A stretch of 64,000 bases of DNA. Origin: Primula veris. Its lineage: Eukaryota > Streptophyta > Magnoliopsida > Ericales > Primulaceae. The stretch lies in NCBI GenBank assembly GCA_963682055.1, contig OY821741.1:10823697-10887696 (forward strand), written 5' to 3'. Of this stretch, positions 43,593-55,153 are shown piece by piece. The first letter of the stretch is position 1. Every line of letters begins with the position of its first letter. The notes under the pieces were generated by a model that ran no database searches, was not told the origin of the DNA, and was given only the letters and a program-made list of their open reading frames with translations. The position numbers and the translations under genes are program-made.

Positions 43593-45447
43593 GTTAAATA
43601 ATCCAACCAATGAGAAGTGAGAAGGTGTATCTGTTCAGTTAAAAAAACACCTTTTAAATACAGAGCTTTGTGTCCCAAATATTTTAAGACTAAATAAATA
43701 CTCAGAAGTTAGAAGAGAGAAGAAAGAGAGCGCCACATTCGGTATATATAAAATAAAATTCATCAGTGGCTTCTCTCACTAGACCAATCATTTTCTAGCA
43801 TTGGTAATTTCTATAAACTTTGTCATTTTTTTCATTTTCTTTTTAATCTTGTGTTAAACCCATTTGAGATTTATTGTTCCTTTTTATCTAGGGTTTCATT
43901 TGTTGGTTAAAGATACAATCTTTTATCTGGGTTTTAAGTTCACTAATAAAATTTTCATCACTACAAAATAATGTTTGATTTAATGAGAGTCAAAAGCTAT
44001 CACAAGCCTGTCGCAAATTGACTAAACTGTCACAAAACCATCACAAATTGACTAAACTATCACAAAGCCGTAAAAAAACCGTCGCTAATAAGCTCGTAAC
44101 AAAAAAAAATGTCACTAATCCCGTCGCTATTTGAGTATTTTTTTGTAGTGCATATTAGATCCGTTTTTTTTAATCTTTTGGAGTAATGGGTTTATATTTT
44201 ACAGTTAGTTCAGTTGTGTGTATGCTGAATTTACTATGATATGTATCTATATATACTAGTATTTATGTTGATACAGAATAGATAAAAGATAAACACATGA
44301 TTAGATTAGATATATGTTTTAAATGCCATTTGGTCCAGTAAAGGATTATATATTTTCATTCACATTTTCCGTGACTCCTCAATTTTCCTTCTCATATTCT
44401 ATTCTATTTAATCCAGTATAACACTAGTCTATCGTTTTAATGTCCAATTTTTATTAGAATCAAATATTCTGTAACGACGTTATAGTCTTCAATTAAACCT
44501 CAATAAATTGTAGCTATTTCGATCCCTTTATGTTTGTTGTCTTTAGAAGTGCTACTTCCACATTCAAATGCGAGGATTCCCATGTTAAGAAGACAATGAT
44601 TAAGAAGTGCTACTTCCACATTCAATTAATCATTCTCTTCTTAACTTGGGAATCCTCGCATTTGAATGTGGAAGTAGCACTTCTAAAGACAGCAAACATC
44701 AAAGGGATCGAAATAGCTACAATTTATTGAGGTTTAATTGAAGACTATAACATCGTTACAGAATATTTGATTCGAATAAAAATTGGACATTAAAACGATA
44801 GACTAGTGTTATACTGGATTAAATAGAATAGAATATGAGAAGGAAAATTGAGGAGCCACGGAGAATGTGAATGAAAATATATAATCCTTTACTGGACCAA
44901 ATGGCATTTAAAACATATATCTAATCTAATCATGTGTTTATCTTTTATCTATTCTGTATCAACATAAATACTAGTATATAGATACATAGCATAGTAAATT
45001 CAGCATACAAACAACTGAACTAACTGTAAAATATAAACCCATTACTCCAAAAGATTAAAAAAACGGATCTAATATGAAAATTTTATTAGTGAACTTAAAA
45101 CCCAGATAAAAGATTGTATCTTTAACCAACAAATGAAACCCTAGATAAAAAGGAGCAATAAACCTCAAGTGGGTTTAACACAAGATTAAAAAGAAAATGA
45201 AAAAAATGATAAAGTTTATAGAAATTACCAATGCTAGAAATGGATTGGTCTAGTGAGAGAAGCCACTGATGAATTTTATTTTATTTTATATATACCGAAT
45301 GTGGTGCTCTCTTTCTTCTCTCTTCTAACTTGTGAGTATTTATTTAGGCTTAAAATATTTGGGACACAAAGCTCTGTATTTAAAAGGTGTTTTTTTAACC
45401 CAACAGATACACCTTCTCACTTCTCATTGATTGGATTATTTAACCGA
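43593..45447. repeat. Giant palindrome (about 800-bp arms)
   Basis: Left arm 43593-44593 (including a 192-bp MITE) and right arm 44636-45447 are inverted complements, about 97 percent identical by eye over the outer 380 bp, with a loop of about 42 bp. The outer part of each arm comes from the block A end segment, the inner part (44341-44593 and 44636-44890) from the 5' half of the dispersed intron-containing unit, up to its exon-1 donor region. The loop itself contains AATGATTAA/TTAATCATT. No coding frame is expected. Confidence 0.85.
43959..44150. mobile_element. 192-bp CACTA-like MITE, TSD CAT
   Basis: Begins CACTACAAAATA and ends TTTTTTTGTAGTG, flanked by the 3-bp direct repeat CAT (43956-43958, 44151-44153). 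Both other copies of this locus (right palindrome arm near 45083, block A near 35763) lack it, showing the empty site. Internal repeats of the type cacaaattgactaaact are subterminal motifs. Confidence 0.9.
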
Positions 45448-45469
45448 GGTTAAAATTTGAACTCTTTGA

Positions 45470-46440
45470 GTAACTCCAACGACGGACCCGTCTTGCTTAG
45501 TAAAGATATTTGTCATTTTCTATATTCGTTTAGGTAAGAGATCGCCAGTAATTGAATATATACGTTTAACATTAATCAATACGGTTAACCATTTGACTCT
45601 TGAGTATGTATGATGACGGAGTGGGCCCGTTGTGTTTAATGAAAATATTTGAAATATTCTACATTCGTTTAGGTAAAAGATTATGGTAATTGAATCTGTA
45701 CAGTTTAATTCTTTACTCTTGAGTAACTATGGTGATGGGGTCGCAAACGTTGTGTTTAATGAAAATATTTACAATGTTCTAGATTCGGATAGGTAAAAGA
45801 TCATCTATAATTGAATCCGTACGTTTAGTATTAATCCGTACAGTTAAATTTTGTATTTTTTAGTTACTCTGGCGATAGGGCGGGCCTGTCATGGTGAATG
45901 AAAATATTTGTATTGTTGTGAAAGATCGTCTCTAATTGAATCCGTACGTTTAGAATTAATTCGTAGAGTTATTTTTTTTACTGTTAAGTAAATATGGTGA
46001 CAGGGTCGGGCCCTGCCCGTCGAGCTTAATGAAGATATGCAAAATGATCTAAATTTGTTTAGGTAAAAGATCGATTTTAATTGAATTTGTACGTCTAGCA
46101 ATATTAATCCGTATACTTAAATTCTTAAATGTTGAGTAATTGTGATGACGGAGTCGGGCCCGTCATGCTTAATGACGATATTTACAATGTTCTACTTTTG
46201 TTTAGGTAAAAAATTGATTGTAATTGAATCTGTACATCTAGCATTAATTTGTACAGTTAATTTTTTAACTGTTGAGTAACTATGATGACGGTGTCGCGTT
46301 CATCGTGCTTAATAAAGATATTTACAATGTTCTAAATCCGTTTAGGTAAAAGATTGATTGTAATTGAATTTGTACGCTTACGATGAATCTGTACAGTTAA
46401 ATTTTAAATCTTGATTGTAAATAAATATGTACGTTTAACG
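45470..46440. repeat. Tandem hairpin repeat array, block A' copy
   Basis: Same units as 34261-35380 in reverse. A clear hairpin is GATGACGG/CCGTCATG type near 46145-46170, and GACGG/CCGTC at about 45482-45493. It lacks the plastid ndhB insert. Confidence 0.75.
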
Positions 46441-46769
46441 TTAAGTATACGCTTGCATGATGGAAAGTTATTGTCGAGAACATGATTAAAGCACATTTCT
46501 TTATCTATTTATTATGTAAGCATCGATTTTAATATGAAACAATAAGTTTGAAGTAACAATATCTTCATAAATTACTTAACTTATCAGGTTGTACAACTTC
46601 CGAATGCAATAATTGCCTTTAATCACTAAAATTACGAGACATCGTAGTTATTTATTTCTGTTCGAACATGAATTAATGTTTGCGCCTCGAATAAAACATG
46701 CCACATATTTTGAAGTGATATTCGGAATCTCATATTAAACTATTATCAACGAAGCATGTAAAGCCGTGA

Positions 46770-48016
46770 TGAAATTCCTATCCGCTGTTCTAGATGCAGT
46801 TTTGCAGTAAGGTTCCAAGTGGGGTTGGAACTGCAGTTGGAACCAAGTGTATAAGGTTCCAAGTGAGGTTGGAACTGCAGTTGGAACCAAGTGTATTAAT
46901 GGACAGAACTGTTTTAAAATTAAATGTACTTGAAAATAATTCACACGCACATTTAACAACGGAGTTCACCTAACTAGGCTACGTCTCCGGGGCACTTACC
47001 CAGATTATGATATTATAAAAAGCTTACAATATATGACTCAAGTCTTAATGAAAAACTTAGACTCCCTCTAGGTTTTTCTGCCTATCACTATATTGCTCCT
47101 ACTCTATAACTATCACTTATAAATCAATGGCATCCCACCATTGTTTTCTTTTTAAAGCTCACGTGTATTCTCTCTAGAAAATAAGTTCTTTATAATTTAG
47201 AACACACACATTTACAAGCTTAGTTATCAACTATATATAAGCAAAAACAATCTTCTATCTTTGAAGGTCTTTTGTGATTGCTTTTGACTTTAATGATTGG
47301 CTTTAGTCTTTCCATGTAATACGTGATTCTTCAGCGTGAATAGACTTCAATCATGATTGGTTGATACCTGTTAAATAACAAGCTTGATTGTAGGAGTTAG
47401 TATTTTCCTATAACAAGGAAACATATAAAAAGATCATATCTTGGTAAGATGATATCTTTTAGATATTCATGTAAGACATTAACTCCTAATTTTATTCAAT
47501 CTTAAACATATCATACTGATTTGATAGGGAACAAAGATTGAAACAAGTGATAAGGATAATCATAAGAGAAGAGATCATATTCAAAAGGAAACAACCTTAT
47601 AAACTAATCTCTTTATATCTTTAATAAGACATCTTTCCTTAACACTTTGATATTCTCAATAAACACATATAAAACGTTTAAGACCTTATGAGAATATATC
47701 CTGCATACTTTGAAACAAGTAATTATATTAAAGAATGGTTATGCAGATAAATGGAACTAAACAGAATTCTGTTTGAACAACAGGTTTGAACTGAGGTTGC
47801 AACTGAGGTTGCAACTGGTACTTGAAACCTGTCAGCATAGGTTGCAACTTAGGTTGCAACTGGTACTTGGAACCTGTCAGCAGAGGTTGCAACTGAGGTT
47901 GCAACTGGTACTTGGAACCTGTCAATCCTGTCTTAGTTCTTAATAACAGTTAGGATTTATTTAGTAAAAACCAATAGACAATTAACAATATTTAGACCAG
48001 AAATCTGGTCCTAACA
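46770..48016 (-). mobile_element. Copia solo LTR (1247 bp), TSD CGTGA
   Basis: Starts TGAAATTCC and ends TCCTAACA on the + strand (so TGTTAGG...TTTCA on minus). It is flanked by CGTGA at 46765-46769 and 48017-48021. The unoccupied site is at about 33975 in block A. It belongs to the same family as the LTRs at 16664, 49923 and 58726 but is a diverged member. Confidence 0.92.
47792..47928. repeat. Three 45-bp repeats with paired GTTGCAAC palindromes
   Basis: Each repeat has two GGTTGCAACT words and then ggtacttg-aacctgtcag; starts near 47795, 47840 and 47885. The other copia LTRs have one or two such pairs, so this copy is expanded. GTTGCAAC is a perfect 8-bp palindrome. Confidence 0.85.
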
Positions 48017-48021
48017 CGTGA

Positions 48022-49121
48022 TTTAGTTTTAATTACATTTTTTCTTTATTGACTACTTGGACCACTATGATTATCTTAAAACGAAAAAAATAGGTGTCAT
48101 GACGGAAACTAACGAACTGTCTCATTGCTTTGATTTGCTCATAACTTATAAAGGTAAAGCGACAAGTTTTTTTTATCTTAATTTACGGCTTATAGGACAT
48201 TAGTATTACTCGACAATTCAACTTTCTCATTGTTAATTAGACCAGAGTTATCGATCAATATTATTTTAAGATTGATTTGTCATTATCACATATTCATTAG
48301 AGTATGCAGAAACATCTTAGAGAACATGTCCCATCTCAATCGAACTTATTAATATTCGTATATGTTTCCTAGGGTATCCTGCATACATATATATTTATTG
48401 TATACTTCTTTAATTGTTTTAAAATTCTGGTAATAATTTACAATATTACTATAAGTAGTTTTAAAACATGGTGGCAAATATACTTGTCTTGTTTAATATA
48501 CTTCTTGAATATCCGTCATATATGGTCAATGTACAAGAGTATTATGAATATTTCTCCATTAAATAGTCTTTAAATTCATAGAGTGGAAATAAATTGAACT
48601 GTCCACGTTATTGGTATGTCACTATACACTATCTTGATCCATTTATTCAATACACATCGCAAATATCATTGCAAAAACTGGAAATTATTTATGGATGCAA
48701 ATAACCAAATTAAAACTGCTAAATAAGAGATGTTCAAAACAAAGAGTCTAGTCAGTATTATTATATGTCAATTAGGTTCATTATTTGGTAATGGACCTTT
48801 TTTTCTTTTTTGGAGACGACAAATTTGAGACTTTTTGAATTGGATTTAGTGATGTATTAGTTGAACAAATTCATTAAAATAGGGACCCATATTGTAGAAA
48901 TTAAACGGTTGAAGATATAAAATTTAGACTTATGTAGAGGAAAGTCTAGTTTTATGCTTATAAAAACTTATTTTAAGGCTTTTATTTTGGCTCAATAGAT
49001 GATGACAAATAATCACCGACTTAATTATGTTCTTAATTATGTTGTTTATGTTTGGCAATGTCAGTTACAAAATGTGTTATCACTTGTCATTTACGTTAAA
49101 CTTTCTAGTATTAACATACTA
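48022..49121. repeat. Block A' non-coding segment
   Basis: Inverted match to 33082-33975 and 25680-25862. The gypsy-free target of the 25863-33076 element is visible around 48911-48920. No gene; the open frame at 48999-49202 is chance. Confidence 0.65.
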
Positions 49122-49395
49122 AGACAAGTTATCCCCCTGTCACTAAATAAGTGTCCATTATTACATATTTGGCTGTCCCAAAATAAGTGTCCACTTTTAT
49201 AATTTATCAATGAAAAAAATGATAAAAGTATTATAATATACTCAAATATTGGAATGAATACATTTCAAAAATTGACAATTATAATTATTTAATTCAAATT
49301 AAGGGTATATTTGTAACTTTTAAATGTAATTAATGTTACCTCTTAATATTTAACAAAATCGAAGGAGTACACTTAAAAATGGATGGATGGGGTAT
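49122..49395. mobile_element. Stowaway-like MITE remnant
   Basis: Contains the plant Stowaway-type end motif gtcccaaaataagtgtcca (near 49175) and a related copy gtcactaaataagtgtcca, and at the right end ggagtacactta...ggatggggta. It is absent from block A between 25672 and 25685, so it inserted after duplication. Boundaries and TA target duplication are approximate. Confidence 0.6.
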
Positions 49396-49399
49396 TAAT

Positions 49400-49917
49400 T
49401 TACCCTTTTGCTATATCCGCCAAAACTTTCAGGTCTAAACTCAGAAAATCACTCGAATTACCACCTTGTTAACCTTACCCTCTTCCTCGGTTTAACACTG
49501 CTTGACTTGGCTCCTTGGGCCTTTTCAAACGTTGGATCTTGGACAAATTTTTGTTTTTTCGCAGCAGCACCTGCCGAGGACCCGATTCTCTTTGACTAGC
49601 CGAAATCTTTCTTTTCAAATCAGCCTCCTTCTCTTTCCCCTCAGCATTCAGCGCTTTCTCTCTTAAACTTCTCAAACGCTTCTTTAGCAACCCCGACAAA
49701 ATGTAACCCAGGTTGAGGTGGACAACTACTCGATATAGGAAGTGAGAACGAACCCCCGGCTGTAAATCCAGCTTGATTTTGCTGAAAATAATAAGGCTGA
49801 GAGGGCATTTGAGGAATTCCTGAAGGGGGTGGATACTCAAAGGCGAATAGTTGCAACTGGGACACTGTAAGTTCTTTTGTAGATAAACACGAAAGTACTC
49901 GTGTTGTAATCTACATG
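49400..49917 (-). pseudogene. DnaJ pseudogene, 3' part (right of copia in gene order)
   Basis: Continuation of the minus-strand DnaJ gene interrupted by the copia element. From 49917 leftward it encodes E-Y-F-R-V-Y-L and L-Q-C-P-S-C (second half of the TFWxxCxxC...CPxC zinc finger typical of plant J-domain/DUF3444 proteins), a Pro/Gln-rich stretch (P-P-P-S-G-I-P-Q-M-P-S-Q-P), and G-V-A-K-E-A-F-E-K-F-K-R-E-S-A-E-C. After a shared 1-base frameshift, K-E-K-E-A-D-L-K-R-K follows. The DUF3444 domain expected downstream is not present. Not functional. Confidence 0.8.
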
Positions 49918-49922
49918 TGTGG

Positions 49923-51114
49923 TGAAATTTCTATCCGCTGTTCTAGTTGCAATTTTGCAGTTAGGTTCCAAGTGATGTTGCAACCACAGTTGGAACCAAG
50001 TGTATTAATAGACAGAACAGAATAGTTAAATGTACTTGAAATAAATCACATGCACATTTAACAACGGAGTTCACCCAACTGGGCTACGTCTCCGGGGAAC
50101 TTACCCAGATTATGATATTATAAAAGCTTACAATATAGGATTCAAGTTTTAATGAAAAACTCTCAGACTCCCTCTAGGTTTTTCTGCCTATCTTTATATT
50201 GCTTCTACTTTATAACTATCACTTAAAAATCAATGGCATCCCACCATTGTTATTCTTTTAAAGCTCACTGTGTATTCTCCCAAGAATGAGTTATTTATAA
50301 TTTAGAACACACACTTTTTACAAGCATAGTTATCAACTATATAAACAAGTAAAAACAATCTTCTTTCTTCAAGATCTTTTGTGATTGCTTTTGACTCTAT
50401 TGATTGGCTTCAATCTTTCCATTATAGCACAAGATCCTTCAGCGTAGGATTGGCCTCAATCTTTATAAGATAGTACCTATTAATAACTAGGTTGGAAATA
50501 GGAGTTTATCTATTCCTTAAATAAGGAACATATATGATAGTATCTTTTAGAGATAAAATCTTTCTAAATATATATATAGAACTTTAACTCCATATTGCAT
50601 TCAATCTTTTAAACGTATTATACTGATTTTTGATAAAGAACAAAGATTGAAATAAGTGATAAAAATTTGCATAAGAATAGAGATTTAGATTGCCTAGTTT
50701 AAAGTAAGCATATCTTTAAAAACTAATCTCCTTATTACTATTTAGGAAACATCTTCCTTATCACTATAATATTCTCAATATACATAAACTAAATCTTTAA
50801 GAACATATGAGAACATATCCTGCATACTTTAAAACAAATAATCATCATTAAAGAATAGTAATGCAGAATAAAAGAACTAAACAGAATCCTGCAGAACAGC
50901 AGGTTTGAACTGTGGTTGCAACTTAGGTTGCAATCTTACTTGAAACCAAAAGAACAGAAACCTACAGAACAGCAGGTTGGAACTGTGGTTGCAACTGAAG
51001 TTGCAACCTTGCTTGGAACCAAAGGCTGTTTCAGTTCTTAACATACAACTAGAGTTATGTAGTATAAACCAATAGACAATAAACAGTATAAGGTCCAAAA
51101 AACTGGTCCTAACA
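49923..51114 (-). repeat. Copia 3' LTR
   Basis: TGAAATTTC...TCCTAACA on the + strand. Contains GTTGCAAC pairs at about 50918-50940 and 50985-51005 and the conserved core ctacgtctccgggg at about 50083. The PPT adjoins at 51115. Confidence 0.95.
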
Positions 51115-51130
51115 ATCTCCCCCTTTTTCA
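51115..51130 (-). other. Polypurine tract of the copia element
   Basis: On the minus strand AAAAAGGGGGAGATT immediately precedes the 3' LTR, the expected plus-strand primer. Confidence 0.85.
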
Positions 51131-51576
51131 TTGGTTTTGACAAATAACCGAAGTTTATAAATAGACACTTCACCTGCAATTTTGTTAGCAAACACAGCTT
51201 TTAAACTGTGTAATTTTCAATGCTTTTGTGTCACTTATTAGAGCTCCCCCTACAAGTTAGAATACCAGGCATCATTTAAGCATAAATAGATATCCATTCA
51301 CCAAAGTTTCAGAACATATTCAAATTCAAAAACACACAGAATTTAGACATAAACTGTAGAAAACATAAGGCCAAAAATACTGGCACAAAACTGTCTAAAC
51401 ACATAATTTGCAGATACAGAATTTTGAAATTGAAACATAAGAAAAAAAAATAAAAATGGACACCATAAACTTCGTTCCTCCCCCTATTTGCCAGAAACCA
51501 GACAAAGCTAGTTAAGAGGTCTTTTGGAGTGAGGAGCTCTTTCCCTTAAAGGTGCATCTCTGACAACTTCTTCTTC

Positions 51577-52820
51577 TTATTCTTCTTCTTCTTTGTCTTC
51601 TTCTTCTTTGTCTTCTTCTTCTTCACTACTGATTGAGTAGCCACTATCACTGTCACCATCACCTTCACTTTCTGGGAGATTCTCCAGTAGCTTCTTGATC
51701 TCATAGTCATCTGTATCTAGCTCAACCCTTCTTTCTTGATTTGAAGCCAGTTTTTGTAGCAGATACCACCTCACACCTTTCTTCCTAGAAGGAGCACCAT
51801 TTGTCTCCTTTTATTTCCCTTTTTCACCTGTGATGTCATTCACATGTCCTTCCTTCAGAAGTTTGGCAGAAATGTACAAGACAGAAGGACAACTGGTGGT
51901 CTGTTCAGAGGAGAGTCTGATAGGATGTGTGGAAGATATGAGGCAAACTTGAGACAGAATTATCCCAGTGATTAGGCAAGGAAATGGGAGAAGAGTGGAT
52001 TGTGATTTAACATCACTGAAATATCTGATGAGATTAAACACATGGTTACCAAAGTTAATTGGTAAGGAGGACATGATCTTATAGGGAAACACAGCCATAT
52101 CTTTGTTCACTCTAGAGGGTTGTTTAGTGGGAGTCCAATTAAACCTTGCAATTTTATGAAGCACAACAGCACACAGGGTGAGTGAGGAAGTTTTAATGGA
52201 AGTTCCATCAAACCTGTTGTTCTTTCCTATAAGGACAAGAGCTACAACTTCCATGTCATAATCACTACTGCTCTCAGAAGGACTGGGAGAACTTAGAAAC
52301 TCATTGATTAACCCAGGGGTAAAGTCCAAAGTAAGACCCTTAACAAATATCTACCATATGCAGGATCACCCTCAGTAAAGACACTAGGATTTAGATTGGC
52401 ATAGAATTCCTTAACTATCCTAGGATAATAAGAGTCAGGATAGCAAATTGTTCTATCTAAGCCAACATCAAATAGCAATTTCTCAACATGCACCTGTATG
52501 TGTTGATAACTGGCCAAATTTAATTTCCTTTCAGAGTGAATTTCCCTATGAGCAAGATACTTGAACCTGTCAGACATTTTTTTATTCCAGAATCTAGGAT
52601 CAACCTCATTAAATTGAGAATCATAGGCAAATTTAACATTGATAGGATCATTCTGTAGGTTTCTTCTAGCATGTTTCTTAGACCTATCTTTCTTAGGAGA
52701 AGAAGACTCACTTACCTTGGCTTTAGAGCCTGTACTGGTTGTAGATTGGGACATGAAATCTCTAAGAGTACAGTCATCTTCATAGTTGAGATTGGGGTTA
52801 TTAGGAGAATTGCAAGACAT
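51577..52820 (-). pseudogene. Copia ORF3 (env-like position; plant transposon-protein-like), frameshifted
   Basis: Three minus-strand frames (52308-52820, 51811-52329, 51577-51774) form one ancestral ORF of about 400 residues between pol and the 3' LTR. The N-terminal part is Ser/Lys-rich; then R-F-W-N-K-K, L-A-S-Y-Q-H-I-Q-V and I-V-K-E-F-Y-A-N-L, followed after a frameshift near 52355 by L-D-F-T-P-G-L-I-N-E-F-L. The pair E-F-Y-A-N-L ... F-x-P-x-x-I-N-E-F resembles the putative plant transposon protein domain seen in other plant retrotransposons. The C-terminus ends in an acidic Glu/Asp-rich tail encoded by a (TTC)n complement. No signal peptide or transmembrane segment was obvious, so an envelope function is not supported. 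Function unknown. Confidence 0.65.
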
Positions 52821-53759
52821 GGTTTCAACCTTGGTTGCAACTGGACTTGGAACTACGCAGTGGGTTTTACAGAGAATTTAGGGTTTTTGTTTAATAGTGA
52901 GAGAGAGAGAGTAATTCTGATATTGTTACTGATTTGGGATAGTAAAAGAAATTAGTATAAAAAGCAATTAACCCCAAATCTTTTTACAATTAGAAAAAGA
53001 TACACTCAAATCAATTTTGAAACAGATTTTGCTAAAATTAAGGAAGTTTCTTTCCAACAGAAATTTTAAAATTTAAACCACAATGAAATCACGAAGGATA
53101 CTGTTTTTAGTAAGATAAATCTAACAAATAATTTAGATAAACATTCCTTGTAAACAGATTTATCCAAAATTTTGAATATTTAAGAGTTGAAGTTTTGAAG
53201 GAAATTTGACTTGTTTCAAAAAAAATATAGCAGTTGTATAAGATATAGAACTTTGAAAATACAAGAATCTAGCCATTTACTCAAGAAGATATATTTATCA
53301 TTGAATAACTTGAATAAAAATTAAATCTTAGGAGCTTATATTGAGCAAATCCATTTTTTTTCTCTACACAAAAACTAGATTAATGACCTCAGCAAGGAAA
53401 GAGTATAAGTGATGTCAAAAATAACAAGACTTTGTCTTGGCTTTTTCATTAGATTTTATCACCATGATTAGTATCATAGACATTATGACAATTATTAAGC
53501 AAACACTGATCTGTTCTGAAATGAAAGAACGTGGTTTCAACTAGGGTTGCAACTGAGCTTGCAACCAGCTTAAAAAAAATGCACTTTGTGCTTGCAACTC
53601 TATTACCAGAGAAGTTTTAAAACAAGTTACGTCACATCTGTTTTTGAGACACCAAATAGCAGCTTTTTCAAGAAAAAAAAACTTCAAAACTCAATTAAGA
53701 CTTACCTTAGAGATAAAATGTATTGAAGGTACTCAAAACAGACATAAATAGCAAGAGTA
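52821..53759 (-). other. Copia spacer between RNase H and ORF3
   Basis: About 940 bp of AT-rich non-coding DNA. GTTGCAAC words lie at both ends (about 52836 and 53535-53560), in the same ggtttcaacc-ttggttgcaac setting as in the LTR. Confidence 0.7.
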
Positions 53760-55150
53760 TTCAATTAGATCTATAGTGACATACCCCTATATCACTTCTT
53801 AATGATTCAAACTTGTTTGTATCAAGGGGATTCGTGAAAATATCTGCTAATTGTCTTTCAGTTGAACCATGTTCTAAAATTAAGCTCTTTTCTTCAACCA
53901 GTTCTCTAATAAAATGGTGCCTTAGATCAATATGTTTAGTTCTGGAATGTTGAACTGGATTCTTTGCCAAATCTATAGCACTTTTTTTTATCACAAAACA
54001 AAGTTAATATTTCTTGTTTAACATTATAATCATTTAACATTTGTTTCATCCAAATAAGTTGAGTGCATCCACTTCGAGCTGCAATATATTCTGCCTCAAT
54101 AGTAGATAAAGAAATGCAGTTTTGCTTTTTACTAAACCATGAAACAAGGTTGTTCCCAAAATAAAAACAGCCACCAGAAGTGCTTTTTCTATCATCTATA
54201 TTACCAGCCCAGTCTGCATCACAGTAACCCACAAAAAAATGGTTTGTGTCTTTAGAATACCATAGACCTATGTGAATGGTGCTTTTAACATATCTTAAAA
54301 TTCTCTTGACAGCTAGAAGGTGAGATTCTAAAGGGTTTGCCTGATACCTGGCACATACTCCTACACTTAAGCAAAGATCTGGTCTACTAGCAGTTAAATA
54401 AATAAGACTTCCAATCATGGATCTATAAAGATTAGGACAGACACTCTTACCTTTATCAGTTTTGGACAATTTTAGAGTAGTACTCATAGGAGTTCTTTTC
54501 TCTTTACTATCAATTAAGCCAAATTTCTTGACAAGGTTGTCAGCATACTTACTTTGGCATAGAAAAATGCCCTTATCATTTTGTTTAACTTGCAATCCTA
54601 GGAAGTAAGTTAATTCTCCTCCACCACTCATTTCAAATTCATTCTTCATATCAGAAATAAATTCAGCTATCCTATTATCAGATGTGGAACCAAACACAAT
54701 GTCATCAACATAGATTTGAACAATGATTATATCCTTTGTAGTTTTCTTAGTGAACAGAGTTTTATCAACTCCCCCTCTGTTGAAACCTTTTTTAATTAAG
54801 AACTTGGTTAATCTATCATACCAAGCTCTAGGAGCTTGCTTTAAACCATACAAGGCCTTTTTTAATAAATAAACATGTTCAGGGAATTTTGGATCTTGAA
54901 ATCCCTTAGGTTGACAGACATAAACTTCTTCATTAATCACACCATTCAGAAAGGCACTCTTAATGTCAAGTTGAAACAATTTAAAATCATACAGACATGC
55001 AAGAGACATTAGCATTCTAATAGATTCAATTCTAGCTACAGGAGCAAAGGTTTCATCAAAGTCAATTCCCTCAATTTGTGTATAACCCTGAGCTACCAAC
55101 CTGGCTTTATTCCTAATAATTACTCCATCTTCATTACTTTTATTCCTAAA
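53760..55150 (-). pseudogene. pol: Copia reverse transcriptase and RNase H
   Basis: The main frame (53936-55099) runs from R-L-V-A-Q-G-Y-T-Q through F-A-P-V-A-R, L-D-I-K-S-A-F-L-N-G, the catalytic box I-Y-V-D-D-I-V-F (about 54690-54725), F-L-G-L-Q-V, then RNase H: G-Y-C-D-A-D-W-A-G, S-T-S-G-G and I-E-A-E-Y-I-A. All RT aspartates and the RNase H D and E appear intact. A frameshift at about 53975 shifts the RNase H tail (K-H-I-D-L-R-H-H-F-I-R, Q-L-A-D-I-F-T) into another frame that ends at 53761. The upstream edge is a TAG in place of Trp in G-T-K-W-I-F (about 55155). Confidence 0.93.
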
Positions 55151-55153
55151 GAT

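Larger units (their letters stand above)
44893..49917. repeat. Block A': inverted duplicate of block A
   Basis: After removing the copia solo LTR and the Stowaway-like MITE, about 3.4 kb match block A (25150-25862 plus 33077-35960) in reverse orientation, from the ggtccag boundary to the DnaJ fragment. The order of sub-features (end segment, hairpin array, non-coding part, DnaJ) is mirrored. Confidence 0.8.

Noticed and set aside
45253..45453. Open frame with F-F-S-L-L-T-C and a counterpart at 35382-35594
   Set aside because: The similarity reflects the duplicated non-coding segment; frames differ in strand usage and contain no domain.
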